From Natronincola ferrireducens (GTDB lineage: Bacteria > Bacillota > Clostridia > Peptostreptococcales > Natronincolaceae), in assembly GCF_900100845.1 (NCBI RefSeq), contig NZ_FNFP01000012.1:1-38153 (forward strand): a stretch of 38,153 bases of DNA, read 5' to 3'. The position numbers were made by a program, and so were the translations under genes. The first letter of the stretch is position 1; each line of letters begins with the position of its first letter. Below the pieces are notes generated by a model. That model ran no database searches and was not told where the DNA came from. It was given only the letters and a program-made list of their open reading frames with translations. Below, in pieces: positions 16,082 through 25,833 of the stretch.

Positions 16082-17161
16082 TTAAATGTGTCTTTCCATT
16101 AATACCTGATCTTGAAGTCTCCTCAGACCTTCTTTAATAGCCCGTGCTCGAATTTCTCCGATGCCTTCCACATCATCCAGCTGTTCAATAGAAGCCTTAA
16201 GAATTTTTTGAAAGCTGTCAAATTGTTTCACTAAATTTTCTACTACATTTAAGGGTAGTCGGGGAATTTTTGTTAGAATTCTATAGCCCCTTGAAGATAC
16301 ACCTAAGTCCAAGGCGTTAACATTATTACCATAACCTAAAATTTTTGATATATTAGTTAAGTTTAGTAATTCCTCTGAGGATAAAGATTTGATGGTTTTT
16401 TGAATAGATTCATAATCTCCTTCTATATTAGCATTATAGTCAAAGATAATATGCTTCCCATCATCTTTTACGTTGGCCACTAACTCCTCTAGCTGCATAC
16501 TGACCAACCTTCCTTCATTTCCTAACTCATAAATAAATTTTTCGATTTCATAAGCAATCTTCATAACCATTTCTGTTCTCTGTAATACCAATGCTACATC
16601 ATATACAGTTGCCAGTTCTTCAAATTCCAAGGCGCTTAAACTGGTCATAGCTCGATCTAAAGAAGCTTTATATTTCTCTAGGGTTTGTATAGCTTGATTA
16701 GCCTTGTTTAATATTTTATCGGTATCTTGAATAACATATTTATAATAGCCCTTATATAAAGTAATAATGTTACGTCTTTGGGAAATAGCTATGACAATTT
16801 CTCCCGTTTCCTTCGCCACTCTTTCTGCAATCCGATGTCTAATACCAGTTTCACTGGAGGGGATAGATGAGTCAGGAATAAGCTGGGCATTTGCATAAAG
16901 TATTTTTTTTGTATCATGACTCAAAATAATAGCTCCATCCATCTTTCCTAACTCATAAATATAGGCAGGTGAAAAATCTATATTGATGTGAAAACCACCA
17001 TCAACTATTTCCATAATTCCTTCATTGCCAGCAATAACAATTAATGCTCCTGTTTTAGCCTTTAGAAGATTTTCCAGTCCTTCCCTTAAAGGAGTGCCGG
17101 GAGCCAATATTTTTAAAGTTTCTATTAATTCCTCTTCTTTGTTGGATTCTTCCTTCACCAT
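16082..17161 (-). CDS. disA: DNA integrity scanning diadenylate cyclase DisA
   Basis: DisA joins two ATP into cyclic di-AMP and pauses at branched DNA. The N-terminal DAC domain has DGA (residues 75-77, KMDGAIIL) and RHR (108-110, GIRHRIAE), the catalytic signature. A long helical spine follows (about 150-290). The C terminus has the helix-hairpin-helix DNA-binding region ([20 protein letters not shown]). At 359 residues the length is standard. AAGGAGG lies 8 nt before the ATG. It lies 116 nt downstream of radA, a partner known from B. subtilis. A weak promoter (TTGGAA-17-TATATT) may lie in the gap. Confidence 0.97.
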   Translation of the reverse strand: MVKEESNKEEELIETLKILAPGTPLREGLENLLKAKTGALIVIAGNEGIMEIVDGGFHINIDFSPAYIYELGKMDGAIILSHDTKKILYANAQLIPDSSIPSSETGIRHRIAERVAKETGEIVIAISQRRNIITLYKGYYKYVIQDTDKILNKANQAIQTLEKYKASLDRAMTSLSALEFEELATVYDVALVLQRTEMVMKIAYEIEKFIYELGNEGRLVSMQLEELVANVKDDGKHIIFDYNANIEGDYESIQKTIKSLSSEELLNLTNISKILGYGNNVNALDLGVSSRGYRILTKIPRLPLNVVENLVKQFDSFQKILKASIEQLDDVEGIGEIRARAIKEGLRRLQDQVLMERHI

Positions 17162-17277
17162 AACACTGCCCTCCTTCTGCTACCCTTTATGAGTTATTAT
17201 TGCATTTTCAATATATTATTTTAACATTATTTTTCCAAGTAATCCATAAATTAAACAGCTTTCTCAAAGAATTTTTC

Positions 17278-18645
17278 CTAATTGGCAACCAGTTGTAGAG
17301 CATCTCTTAGGCTTTTGGCACCATTTATCTTTAGTGTCCCTGTTTCCTTAACCTTTCCTTTATTTCTTTCCGGCAGAACACATCCTTTAAAACCCATCTT
17401 TTCAGCTTCCTTTATCATTTTCTCCATTTGTCCCACTGGTCTTAAATCTCCTGTTAAACTAATCTCACCAATAGCTATTATATCCTTAGATGGTAAAGGA
17501 ATTCCCCTAAAGCTGGAGTAAATAGCCATAGCTAAACCCAAGTCTGCTGAAGTTCCCTCCAACTTCAGTCCTCCCACCACATTAACATAAATGTCCTGAT
17601 TCATTAGAGGTATACCCATTTTTTTCTCCAGTACAGCAATAATAAGATTTAGTCGATTCATATCCACCCCAACAGCAGTTCTTCTTGGAAATCCTGCATT
17701 GGTTGGCGCAACCAGTGCTTGAATCTCCACTAAAATGGGTCTGGTGCCTTCAACCATCGCCACCACTATAGATCCCTCTGCTTCTTGGGTAAGGGTTTCT
17801 AAAAAAATCGCAGAAGGATTACTGACTTCTACTAAACCTTCTTCTGCCATCTCAAATACACCAATTTCACTAGTAGTTCCAAATCGGTTCTTCAAAGCCC
17901 TTAGTATCCTAAACTCTTGGGTTCTTTCTCCTTCAAAATGAAGAACAGTATCTACCATATGCTCTAACACCCTGGGTCCTGCTAACTCCCCTTGCTTTGT
18001 AACATGGGCTACAATAAACATAGGAATATTTTTAGATTTACCTATCCGCATCAGATTGTTAACCGATTCCTTTACTTGAGAAACACTTCCAGGTGCTGAG
18101 GTTAAATCCTCTTTAAACAGGGTTTGAACAGAATCCAGTAAAACAAAGGCCGGTTGGAGCTCATTGATATATTTTTCAATGACATCAATATTAGTTTCTG
18201 AAACAATATATAAACTGTCGGCCAGTGCATCTAGTCTTTCTGCCCGCATCTTGATTTGTTCCTCCGACTCTTCCCCAGAGACATACAAAACAGTCCCATA
18301 TTTTTCAGCTATTTTACTGCTGGCCTGTAAAATCAAAGTAGATTTTCCGATGCCGGGCTCTCCAGATATAAGAGTAAGTGAGCCCTTAACCAGTCCCCCT
18401 CCTAAAACCCTGTTTAGTTCATGGATTTCTGTATCATATCTTTCATAGGCCCCTGATTTAATAGATTTGATTAGTTGTGGCTTTGAACTACTTACTATCG
18501 TGGGGGAACGTTTAAAATCCTTTTTATCTATCATCGTTTCCTCTTCCAATGTATTCCATTGTTCGCATCCCGGACATCGACCTAACCATTTAGGACTCTC
18601 ATAACCACATTGCTGACATATAAATTTTGTCTTTGTTTTTGCCAT
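17278..18645 (-). CDS. radA: DNA repair protein RadA
   Basis: RadA is a RecA-like ATPase that helps process recombination intermediates. It has an N-terminal zinc finger (C10, C13, C24, C27), Walker A GEPGIGKST, the RadA-specific KNRFG motif (LKNRFGTTSE), and a C-terminal Lon-protease-like domain without the protease site. The frame is open to a GTG at 18654, but the ATG at 18645 is 8 nt after GGTAGG and gives the typical MAKTKTKFICQQCG start (455 residues). It follows clpC after a terminator and disA lies next downstream. Confidence 0.97.
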   Translation of the reverse strand: MAKTKTKFICQQCGYESPKWLGRCPGCEQWNTLEEETMIDKKDFKRSPTIVSSSKPQLIKSIKSGAYERYDTEIHELNRVLGGGLVKGSLTLISGEPGIGKSTLILQASSKIAEKYGTVLYVSGEESEEQIKMRAERLDALADSLYIVSETNIDVIEKYINELQPAFVLLDSVQTLFKEDLTSAPGSVSQVKESVNNLMRIGKSKNIPMFIVAHVTKQGELAGPRVLEHMVDTVLHFEGERTQEFRILRALKNRFGTTSEIGVFEMAEEGLVEVSNPSAIFLETLTQEAEGSIVVAMVEGTRPILVEIQALVAPTNAGFPRRTAVGVDMNRLNLIIAVLEKKMGIPLMNQDIYVNVVGGLKLEGTSADLGLAMAIYSSFRGIPLPSKDIIAIGEISLTGDLRPVGQMEKMIKEAEKMGFKGCVLPERNKGKVKETGTLKINGAKSLRDALQLVAN

Positions 18646-18756
18646 AGCTAGCACCTACCTTTGTTTATCCTTTGGTGTATTGCTTTTAGCCTGCCGTCTT
18701 ATGTAGCCGGGAGATCAAGCACTACATCCTCGAAGTAAATTCAGCTATAATTCAGT

Positions 18757-18772
18757 GGAAGTAAAAACTTCC
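18757..18772 (-). repeat. Small hairpin in the radA leader
   Basis: GGAAGT and ACTTCC form a 6-bp stem with a 4-nt loop, about 110 nt before the radA ATG. No terminator U-tract follows. Confidence 0.4.
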
Positions 18773-18810
18773 TCCAAATTAAGTCTCATTTTATATTCAT
18801 CATTAATCTA

Positions 18811-18840
18811 AGTATACTACTATATACCTTCCTTTTACAA
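18811..18840 (-). promoter_or_regulatory. Possible radA promoter
   Basis: TTGTAA (18840-18835), 18 nt, TATACT (18816-18811). The -35 overlaps the T-run of the clpC terminator. The -35 match is only four of six. Confidence 0.45.
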
Positions 18841-18865
18841 ACAAAAGGAAGGAGTTATTCCTTCC
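18837..18865 (-). terminator. Terminator of the ctsR-clpC operon
   Basis: On the minus strand GGAAGGA (18865-18859) and TCCTTCC (18853-18847) form a stem with loop ATAAC, followed by TTTTGTTTG. The second arm plus the T-run can also pair with a later AAAAGGAAGG (18836-18827 region), forming a competing 10-bp hairpin. Confidence 0.75.
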
Positions 18866-21300
18866 TACTTTTGTTTTACTATCAACTCTTCATTTTCTAC
18901 ATCAACCTCTACATGCCCTCCAGCTACAACCGTTCCCTTTAGCAGTTCTTCAGATAGTCTATCCTCCACTAGCTTTTGGATGGCCCTCTTCAGCGGCCTA
19001 GCTCCAAATTGGGGATCGTAACCTTTCTCAGCAATATGGGCTTTAGCAGCGTCTGTAATATCTATTTTAATATCTAACTTTTCTAGTCGATTTTTTAAAT
19101 CCTCCACCATCAAATCTACAATTTTACTGACATACTCCTTATCTAAACTATGGAAGACGATGATGTCATCAATCCTGTTTAAAAACTCTGGTTTAAAGCT
19201 TTTTCTTAGCTCCTCCATAACATTTTCCTTCATCTTTTCATATTCGTTTTTTGCCATATCCTCTTGGCTTACAGCAAAGCCCAATGTTTTTTGCTTTTTA
19301 ATGGTATGGGCTCCCACATTCGAGGTCATAATGATGATGGTATTTTTAAAGTCTACGGTTTTACCCTTAGCATCGGTTAACCGGCCATCATCTAGTATTT
19401 GAAGAAGGACATTGAAGACATCAGGGTGAGCCTTTTCGATCTCATCAAACAAAATAACGGAGTAGGGCTTTCTTCTAACCTTTTCTGTCAACTGGCCACC
19501 TTCATCAAAGCCTACATAACCAGGGGGTGAACCAATTAATCTAGATACTGTATGCTTTTCCATATACTCTGACATATCAATGCGAATCATAGCATCTTCT
19601 TCCCCAAACATGGCTTCTGCTAAGGCTCTTGACAATTCTGTTTTTCCTACTCCAGTAGGCCCTAGAAAAATAAAAGAACCGATGGGTTTTTTAGGGTCCT
19701 TTAATCCCACCCTTGCTCTCCGGATAGCTCTAGATACAGATTTTACTGCCTCCTCTTGACCTATTACCCTTTCATGTAATATTTTTTCCATCTTAAGAAG
19801 TCTCTCGGACTCCTCCTGCTGAAGCTTTGTAACAGGAACTCCCGTCCATTGGGATACAATATCCGCAATTTCTTCCCCATCTACAATAGCCTTATCTCCT
19901 AGATTCTTATTTTGCCAAGTGTTTTGTCTTTCCTGTAATTCCTGTTGGATGGATTTTTCTTTATCCCTTATTTCAGCTGCCCTTTCAAAATCCTGTAGGC
20001 TAATAGCTTCTTCCTTTTCCTTACCTAATCTTTCTAGCTCCTCTTCTAAATCCTTCAAACCTGGTGGTGCTGTTACAGTTTTTAATCGGATTTTTGATCC
20101 TGCTTCATCAATTAAATCAATAGCCTTATCGGGTAAAAACCTATCGGTAATATATCGATGGGATAACTCTGCTGCCGCTTTTATTGCTTCATCAGTAATT
20201 TTCACCGTATGATGGGCTTCATATTTATCCCTCAACCCTTCTAAGATTTTGATGGTATCTTCTACAGAGGGTTCTGCAATTGTAATAGGCTGGAATCTCC
20301 TCTCTAAAGCAGCATCCTTTTCAATGTGTTTTCTGTACTCATCAATGGTTGTAGCTCCAATAGTTTGTAATTCTCCTCTAGCCAAAGCTGGTTTTAAAAT
20401 ATTAGAGGCATCGATGGCTCCTTCCGCAGCTCCAGCACCTATCATAGTATGAATTTCATCGATAAAGATAATAATGTCCCCCGCCTGTCGAATTTCCTCC
20501 ATAACCTTTTTTAACCGGTCTTCAAATTCTCCCCTATATTTAGCCCCAGCTAATAGAGAAGATAAATCAAGAGTGACAACTCTTTTATTTTTTAGAATTT
20601 CTGGTACATTTCCTTCTATTATTTGTTGTGCCAAACCTTCTGCTACTGCTGTTTTTCCTACACCCGGCTCTCCTACTAGACAAGGATTGTTTTTCGTTCT
20701 TCTACTCAATATTTGTATAACCCTCTGAATTTCCTGACTTCTTCCAATGACAGGGTCAATTTTTCCCTCTTTAGCCATTTTGTTTAAATCTCTACTATAT
20801 TTATCTAATGTAGGTGTGTTACCTTGCCCCATTTTTTCATGGTCTCTATGATTGTTTTGAGACCCTCTATTGTTTAATAGCTTTAGTACATCAGCCTTTA
20901 CCTTTTCTAACTGAACACCCATTTCAAGTAATACCTTAGCTGCCACCCCTTCTTTTTCTCGAAGGAGACCCAGTAAAAGGTGCTCTGTTCCAATATAGTT
21001 ATGACCTAGACCTCTGGCCTCCTCAAGACTTAGCTCAAATACCCTCTTGGTTCTAGGAGTAAAGCCCATTAATTGTTGAGGCAACCCTTTACCTACAGTA
21101 CTAATGATTTTTTCCTGTAGTTGAGAAGTTTCTACCTTTAGATTTTTTAAAACCTTTGCTGCAATTCCTTCTCCCTCCTGTAGTAATCCTAGCAATAGAT
21201 GCTCTGTTCCTACATAACTATGTCCTAATTGTTGAGCATATTGTTGTGATAAAATAATGGCCTGTTGGGCCCTCTCTGTAAATCTACCATGCATTGACAT
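18865..21300 (-). CDS. clpC: ATP-dependent Clp protease ATPase subunit ClpC
   Basis: ClpC is a hexameric AAA+ unfoldase that feeds proteins, including those with phospho-arginine marks, to ClpP. The N-terminal domain has two repeats ([33 protein letters not shown]). D1 has Walker A GEPGVGKT, followed by the UVR-type middle domain ([17 protein letters not shown]) and D2 with GPTGVGKTE. At 811 residues it is typical. GGAGG lies 8 nt before the ATG at 21300. It is the last gene of the CtsR operon, 17 nt after mcsB, and ends in the terminator. Confidence 0.98.
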   Translation of the reverse strand: MSMHGRFTERAQQAIILSQQYAQQLGHSYVGTEHLLLGLLQEGEGIAAKVLKNLKVETSQLQEKIISTVGKGLPQQLMGFTPRTKRVFELSLEEARGLGHNYIGTEHLLLGLLREKEGVAAKVLLEMGVQLEKVKADVLKLLNNRGSQNNHRDHEKMGQGNTPTLDKYSRDLNKMAKEGKIDPVIGRSQEIQRVIQILSRRTKNNPCLVGEPGVGKTAVAEGLAQQIIEGNVPEILKNKRVVTLDLSSLLAGAKYRGEFEDRLKKVMEEIRQAGDIIIFIDEIHTMIGAGAAEGAIDASNILKPALARGELQTIGATTIDEYRKHIEKDAALERRFQPITIAEPSVEDTIKILEGLRDKYEAHHTVKITDEAIKAAAELSHRYITDRFLPDKAIDLIDEAGSKIRLKTVTAPPGLKDLEEELERLGKEKEEAISLQDFERAAEIRDKEKSIQQELQERQNTWQNKNLGDKAIVDGEEIADIVSQWTGVPVTKLQQEESERLLKMEKILHERVIGQEEAVKSVSRAIRRARVGLKDPKKPIGSFIFLGPTGVGKTELSRALAEAMFGEEDAMIRIDMSEYMEKHTVSRLIGSPPGYVGFDEGGQLTEKVRRKPYSVILFDEIEKAHPDVFNVLLQILDDGRLTDAKGKTVDFKNTIIIMTSNVGAHTIKKQKTLGFAVSQEDMAKNEYEKMKENVMEELRKSFKPEFLNRIDDIIVFHSLDKEYVSKIVDLMVEDLKNRLEKLDIKIDITDAAKAHIAEKGYDPQFGARPLKRAIQKLVEDRLSEELLKGTVVAGGHVEVDVENEELIVKQK

Positions 21301-21317
21301 AAAACGTCCCTCCTATT

Positions 21318-22340
21318 CTATAATGTATTTCTTATTAATTCAGCCCTTTTTATATCCCTCTCTGTGGCATTTAGTGGGGTCTTGAAATGTTTTTGTAGAG
21401 AAGCTGGTTGAATCATGGTGATAAGGCTATTTAATTTTCCAAGGGCTATTCCTTCAATAAATCCTAGATCAACCCCTAGCTTTACATCAGAAATCAGTTG
21501 CATTCCTTCATTTGCTGTTATTTTTCTAGCATTTTTTAAAATGCCATAGGACCTAAAAACCCTGTCCTCCAATTCTATTCTTTTACCAATCAAAAGATTT
21601 TCCCTTGCTCTTCTTTCCTTTTCAATGATTTGTAGAGTAACATCTTGGAGATTGCTAACAATTTCTTTTTCTGTTATCCCTAAGCTCACTTGATTGGATA
21701 TCTGATAAAGATTGCCTAAGAAATCTGTCCCTTCTCCATAAATACCCCTTACAGCTAAACCAATCTGTCCCGCTGCCCTTAGCACCCCCTGTATATATCC
21801 CATTAAGGTTAGGGCCGGTAAGTGTACCATTACAGAAGCTCGAATTCCTGTACCTAAATTGGTGGGACAAGCAGTTAAGTAACCAAACTCCTCATCAAAG
21901 GCATAATTTATTTTTTCTTCCAATAAATCATCTATCTTATCAGCCGTATTCCAGGCCTCATTCAATTGTAATCCTGGTAGGAGACATTGGATTCTTATAT
22001 GGTCTTCCTCATGAATCATAACGCTAATAGTTTCTTCACTATTTAAAAGCATATTCCCTATATCAATGTTTTTAGCTAATCCAGGACTAATCAGATGCTT
22101 TTCTACATAATTAAAACGATTGATTTCATCAAGCTCCTTCATAGAAATCAACTTAAAATCTTCCTTTAGTCCACTATTGGCCCCAACAATACTATCATAA
22201 ACCATGTTAGCTATTTCTCCACCCTTAGCTTCTATTAGATGATGAGGGAAAGGAACTCCTTCAACATTCCTTGCAATCCTTACCCTACTGCTGATGACAA
22301 TATCTGCTTCAGGTCCTGTCTCCTTTAACCAACCTGTCAT
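21318..22340 (-). CDS. mcsB: Protein arginine kinase McsB
   Basis: McsB phosphorylates arginine residues of misfolded proteins and of CtsR, marking them for ClpC/ClpP. It belongs to the ATP:guanido phosphotransferase fold. SSRVRIARN (residues 17-25) is the N-terminal nucleotide-contact block, HEEDHIRIQ lies near 110-118, and CPTNLGTGIRASVM (C158 onward) is the guanidino-kinase signature. At 340 residues the length is normal. It starts 11 nt after mcsA and is followed by clpC 17 nt later. Confidence 0.97.
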   Translation of the reverse strand: MTGWLKETGPEADIVISSRVRIARNVEGVPFPHHLIEAKGGEIANMVYDSIVGANSGLKEDFKLISMKELDEINRFNYVEKHLISPGLAKNIDIGNMLLNSEETISVMIHEEDHIRIQCLLPGLQLNEAWNTADKIDDLLEEKINYAFDEEFGYLTACPTNLGTGIRASVMVHLPALTLMGYIQGVLRAAGQIGLAVRGIYGEGTDFLGNLYQISNQVSLGITEKEIVSNLQDVTLQIIEKERRARENLLIGKRIELEDRVFRSYGILKNARKITANEGMQLISDVKLGVDLGFIEGIALGKLNSLITMIQPASLQKHFKTPLNATERDIKRAELIRNTL

Positions 22341-22351
22341 CTTTATCCCTC

Positions 22352-22861
22352 CTACATTTCTTCAATTTTATCTTGCAAATCTTTTATTTGATCCCTTAAA
22401 TTAGCTGCCCTTTCAAAGGCTTGCTCCTCTATAGCATCCTTCAGCTGAAGTTTTAATTGATTGACTTCCCTTTTTAATCGAATAATGCCACCTCTTCTTT
22501 TAGGTACCTTTCCTGTATGGTGAAGATTACCATGAACTTTACGAATAAGAGGCTTTAGTTTTTCCTTAAAATTTTTATAGCATTGATCGCAGCTTAATCT
22601 CCCCATTTGTCTAAATCCCTCATAGCTAGTGCCACACTGGTTGCATTGGAGGATCTCTTTATAGTGGTGTTTTAATTGGGGATCCTGATTCATATCTAAA
22701 AGCCCTGCTAGAAAATTATGAATTGAAAAAGAATTTTCTAGATTTAAGGTTTCCATAGTTTTTGCACATTCTTCACATAAGTGAATCTCCTCTTTTTTTC
22801 CCTGAATAATTTTTGTCATATGCACAGTTGCTTTCCTACTCTTACACTCGTCACAAGTCAT
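22352..22861 (-). CDS. mcsA: McsA, zinc-finger activator of McsB
   Basis: McsA activates the arginine kinase McsB. Two zinc-binding parts are clear: CDECKSRKATVHM with LCEECA, and CNQCGTSYEGF with LSCDQCY. The C-terminal UVR motif (LKLQLKDAIEEQAFERAANL then RDQIKDLQDKI) is the usual protein-interaction coiled coil. At 169 residues it is normal. It lies 10 nt after ctsR in the operon. Confidence 0.97.
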   Translation of the reverse strand: MTCDECKSRKATVHMTKIIQGKKEEIHLCEECAKTMETLNLENSFSIHNFLAGLLDMNQDPQLKHHYKEILQCNQCGTSYEGFRQMGRLSCDQCYKNFKEKLKPLIRKVHGNLHHTGKVPKRRGGIIRLKREVNQLKLQLKDAIEEQAFERAANLRDQIKDLQDKIEEM

Positions 22862-22871
22862 ATTCTCCCTC

Positions 22872-23330
22872 CTATTCCAATAATACCACCAGCATACTTT
22901 TTAGTATGTTTGCTCGAATTTGATTCTTTATATTTAAAGGGGATAAAATAGCTCCATCATCGATAGCTGCCTTCATTAGTTTAGCCTCCCTTAGGGTGAT
23001 TAATTCCCTTTCTTGTAGACCAGTTATCAGTCGATTGCCCTCACTTTTGGTAATACTATTATTTATCCTCTTTGTAATCAAATTGTATAGACTATTGTCT
23101 TCATTAAAGGTTAATTGCTTTATTTTTATATACCCACCTCCCCCCCTTTGACTCTCAATATAATAGCCTTTGGCATAATCAAATCGAGTCATAAGGACAT
23201 AGTTAATTTGAGATGGGGCGCAATCAAAATATTTAGCAAGCTCATTTCTCTGAATTTCTATTGTATTATTTTTACTATCCTCAATAAGTTCTTTTAAAAA
23301 TCTTTCTATTACATCACTTATTCTAGCCAT
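22872..23330 (-). CDS. ctsR: Transcriptional repressor CtsR
   Basis: CtsR represses the clp heat-shock genes and is inactivated by heat and by McsB. The N-terminal winged helix-turn-helix has the glycine-rich wing (SQRGGGGYIKI), which acts as the thermosensor and DNA contact. The C-terminal dimer part ends in NQIRANILKSMLVVLLE. Two adjacent ATG codons are possible; the second, at 23330, is 7 nt from GAGG and gives MARISDVIERF, the family start. A CtsR box lies directly upstream, so the operon is autoregulated. Confidence 0.97.
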   Translation of the reverse strand: MARISDVIERFLKELIEDSKNNTIEIQRNELAKYFDCAPSQINYVLMTRFDYAKGYYIESQRGGGGYIKIKQLTFNEDNSLYNLITKRINNSITKSEGNRLITGLQERELITLREAKLMKAAIDDGAILSPLNIKNQIRANILKSMLVVLLE

Positions 23331-23342
23331 CATTACACCTCT

Positions 23343-23359
23343 TTTGACCTTCTTTGACT
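23343..23359 (-). promoter_or_regulatory. CtsR operator
   Basis: AGTCAAA-GAA-GGTCAAA on the minus strand matches the CtsR tandem-heptamer consensus exactly in layout (two heptamers, 3-nt spacer). It covers the predicted start site, so bound CtsR would block initiation. Confidence 0.93.
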
Positions 23360-23362
23360 TTT

Positions 23363-23391
23363 ATTTTAAATAAGAAAAATACAATTGTCAA
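23363..23391 (-). promoter_or_regulatory. Sigma-A promoter of the ctsR operon
   Basis: TTGACA (23391-23386), 17 nt, TAAAAT (23368-23363), immediately upstream of the CtsR box. Confidence 0.85.
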
Positions 23392-23434
23392 TCCCACTTT
23401 ATTAAAATGATTCCACAAAAATTATAAAATTAAA

Positions 23435-23465
23435 CAGAAAAAAGCATGTACTCTAGGTACATGCT
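23435..23465 (-). terminator. Terminator of the EF-G-like gene
   Basis: AGCATGTAC and GTACATGCT form a perfect 9-bp stem (loop of 5), then TTTTTTCTGTTT on the minus strand. It separates the EF-G-like gene from the ctsR promoter. Confidence 0.92.
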
Positions 23466-23474
23466 ATTAAAAAT

Positions 23475-25544
23475 TTATTCTTTAGCTGCTTTAGCAGCTT
23501 CCACTACTTTGTCACTAATCATTTGTGGTACTTCTTCATATCGCACGAATTCCATGGCAAAGGTTCCTCTTGCTTGGGTCATGGAGCGAAGATCTATGGC
23601 ATATTTAAACATTTCCGATTGTGGTACTTCTGCCATAACCCGTTGCATTCCCTTTGGTTGGGGTTCCATTCCAATAATTCTTCCCCGGCGTTTATTTAAG
23701 TCCCCCATAACATCTCCCATATACTCCTCCGGTACTATTACATCCACCTTTACAATCGGCTCTAATAGTACAGGTTTTGCAGCTTCCATTCCCTTTTTAA
23801 AGGCCATAGATGCTGCTATTTTGAAGGCCATTTCTGATGAGTCTACATCATGATAAGAACCATCATACAATATAGCCTTAAGCTTCACTACAGGATATCC
23901 TGCCAATACTCCAGATTCTAAACACTCCCTTAATCCTTTTTCAACTGCTGGTATATAGGATTTAGGTACGGAGCCTCCAAAAATTTCTTCTCCAAACTCA
24001 AAATCTCCCTCTGCTGGCTCAAACCTTATCTTAACATCACCATACTGACCATGTCCACCAGATTGTTTTTTATGCTTTCCTTGCACGTCAGACCTGCCTT
24101 TGATGGTTTCTCTATAGGGTACGATAGGGTCACTAAGCTCCACCTCTACCCCAAATTTATTTCTTAATTTACTGGTTATAACTTTAATATGAAGTTCTCC
24201 TTGACCACGGATGAGGGTTTGCTTTGTCTCTACATTTCTATCAAAGGTAAAGGATGGATCTTCCTCCGACAAACGCTGTAAGCCAGAGCTGATTTTTTCT
24301 TCATCTCCCCTAGACTTTGGTTCTACTGCTAAAAATAACTGTGGTGAGGGAAATTCAATATTACTGTATACTATAGGATCATTGATACTGCATAGGGTGT
24401 CTCCGGTATTGGTATGCTGAAGCTTAGCGATAGCAGCTATATCCCCTGCCTTTACTTCTCCTACTTCTATTTGATTTTTACCCCTTAACAGGAATAATCC
24501 GCTAATTTTTTCTCTTTCATCCTTATTGGCATTCAAAATCTCTGTATCTGGTTTTAAGCTTCCTGAAATCACCTTAAATAAAGATATTTTGCCGATATAT
24601 GGATCAACTATTGTCTTAAATACTTGAGCTGAAAATGGTTGATCTGCCTCAAGACTTCTTTCTACAACTACATTTTTATAGGGATCCTTCCCCTGCTTAG
24701 GAGGCATATCCTTAGGAGAAGGAGAGTAATCATTGATCATATCTAACAAACTATGGATACCGATGTTTTTTAAAGTAGCTCCACAAAGAACCGGTACGAT
24801 ATCTCCATTTAATATACCTTTTCTTAGGCCCTCCTGGATTTCTTCTTGAGTAAACTCTTCGCCACCAAAATATTTCTCCAACAAAGCTTCATCACTTTCT
24901 GCTACAGATTCCATTAGAAGCTCTCTAATTTCTAAGACCTCCGACATCCTATCCTCTGGGATAGGCTTTTCTCTACAGGTTTTACCATCATACTCCTTGG
25001 CAATCATCTTCACAACATTTATATTGCCAGCAAAATTTTCCTTTTCACCTAGGGGAATTTGGAAGGGAGCTATCTTTTTCCCAAATTTTTCTCTTAGTTG
25101 ACTTAACACTTTATCAAAATCCGCATTTTCTCTATCCATTTTGTTAATAAAGATGAAGGTTGGCTTCTTTTTATCTTCTGCATAATCCCATGCTTTTTCG
25201 GTACCTACTTCTATATCACTGGTGGCATCTACTAAAATAATTAAGCCTCCTGCTACTTTAATAGCACTCTGTACTTCACCAACAAAGTCGAAATAACCAG
25301 GGGTATCTATAAAATTAATCTTATGCCCTTCCCACTCCATAGGGATAAGAGAAGTATTGATAGATATTTTTCTCGCTATTTCCTCCTTATCAAAGTCTGA
25401 AATCGTATTCCCGTCTTCCACTCTTCCTATACGATTAATTAATTTAGCTGTGTATAGAGCTGATTCTGTTAATGTAGTTTTTCCGCATCCACCATGGCCT
25501 AATAAAGCAATGTTTCTTATTTTGTCAGCTTCGTATATTTTCAT
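23475..25544 (-). CDS. Elongation factor G-like GTPase (EF-G paralogue)
   Basis: A full-length EF-G-family translational GTPase of 689 residues with domains I-V. G1 is GHGGCGKTT (the usual EF-G has AHIDAGKTT), G3 is DTPGYFDF (usually DTPGHVDF), and G4 is NKMD. Domain IV has GGHGQYGDVKIRFEP and domain V has RRGRIIGMEPQPKG. The altered G1 and G3 motifs place it in the EF-G-2-like paralogue group, not the str-operon EF-G. It may act under special conditions. It is a single-gene unit between the ctsR operon and the divergent hisC. I found no definite promoter in the very AT-rich 25545-25750. Confidence 0.9.
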   Translation of the reverse strand: MKIYEADKIRNIALLGHGGCGKTTLTESALYTAKLINRIGRVEDGNTISDFDKEEIARKISINTSLIPMEWEGHKINFIDTPGYFDFVGEVQSAIKVAGGLIILVDATSDIEVGTEKAWDYAEDKKKPTFIFINKMDRENADFDKVLSQLREKFGKKIAPFQIPLGEKENFAGNINVVKMIAKEYDGKTCREKPIPEDRMSEVLEIRELLMESVAESDEALLEKYFGGEEFTQEEIQEGLRKGILNGDIVPVLCGATLKNIGIHSLLDMINDYSPSPKDMPPKQGKDPYKNVVVERSLEADQPFSAQVFKTIVDPYIGKISLFKVISGSLKPDTEILNANKDEREKISGLFLLRGKNQIEVGEVKAGDIAAIAKLQHTNTGDTLCSINDPIVYSNIEFPSPQLFLAVEPKSRGDEEKISSGLQRLSEEDPSFTFDRNVETKQTLIRGQGELHIKVITSKLRNKFGVEVELSDPIVPYRETIKGRSDVQGKHKKQSGGHGQYGDVKIRFEPAEGDFEFGEEIFGGSVPKSYIPAVEKGLRECLESGVLAGYPVVKLKAILYDGSYHDVDSSEMAFKIAASMAFKKGMEAAKPVLLEPIVKVDVIVPEEYMGDVMGDLNKRRGRIIGMEPQPKGMQRVMAEVPQSEMFKYAIDLRSMTQARGTFAMEFVRYEEVPQMISDKVVEAAKAAKE

Positions 25545-25758
25545 AGTTCTTCCCCCTCATCTGAATATTAGGTTGAATTATTAGATTTAATAAAATATTC
25601 TATATTATTTTTGAAATACCTCTTTTATTCTTAAAAAATTTTAGAATATTTTGTTAATCTAGATTATTTTATATTTTTTGGTAATTATAATATAATTATA
25701 CATAATATTTCAATTGTTAGAAAATAATTCTTTAAACATAAGGTTTATTTTAAAAATA

Positions 25759-25767
25759 TGTTATAAT
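25759..25767 (+). promoter_or_regulatory. Extended -10 promoter of hisC
   Basis: TGT-TATAAT on the plus strand (TG at 25759-25760, TATAAT at 25762-25767). There is no good -35 hexamer, which suits an extended -10 type. The start would be near 25774, about 60 nt before the ATG. Confidence 0.5.
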
Positions 25768-25833
25768 AATAGGGGTGTAATTTAAGTAATATTAGCTAAA
25801 ATCCATATGATTTTGTAAAGGAGGAATTTAAAA

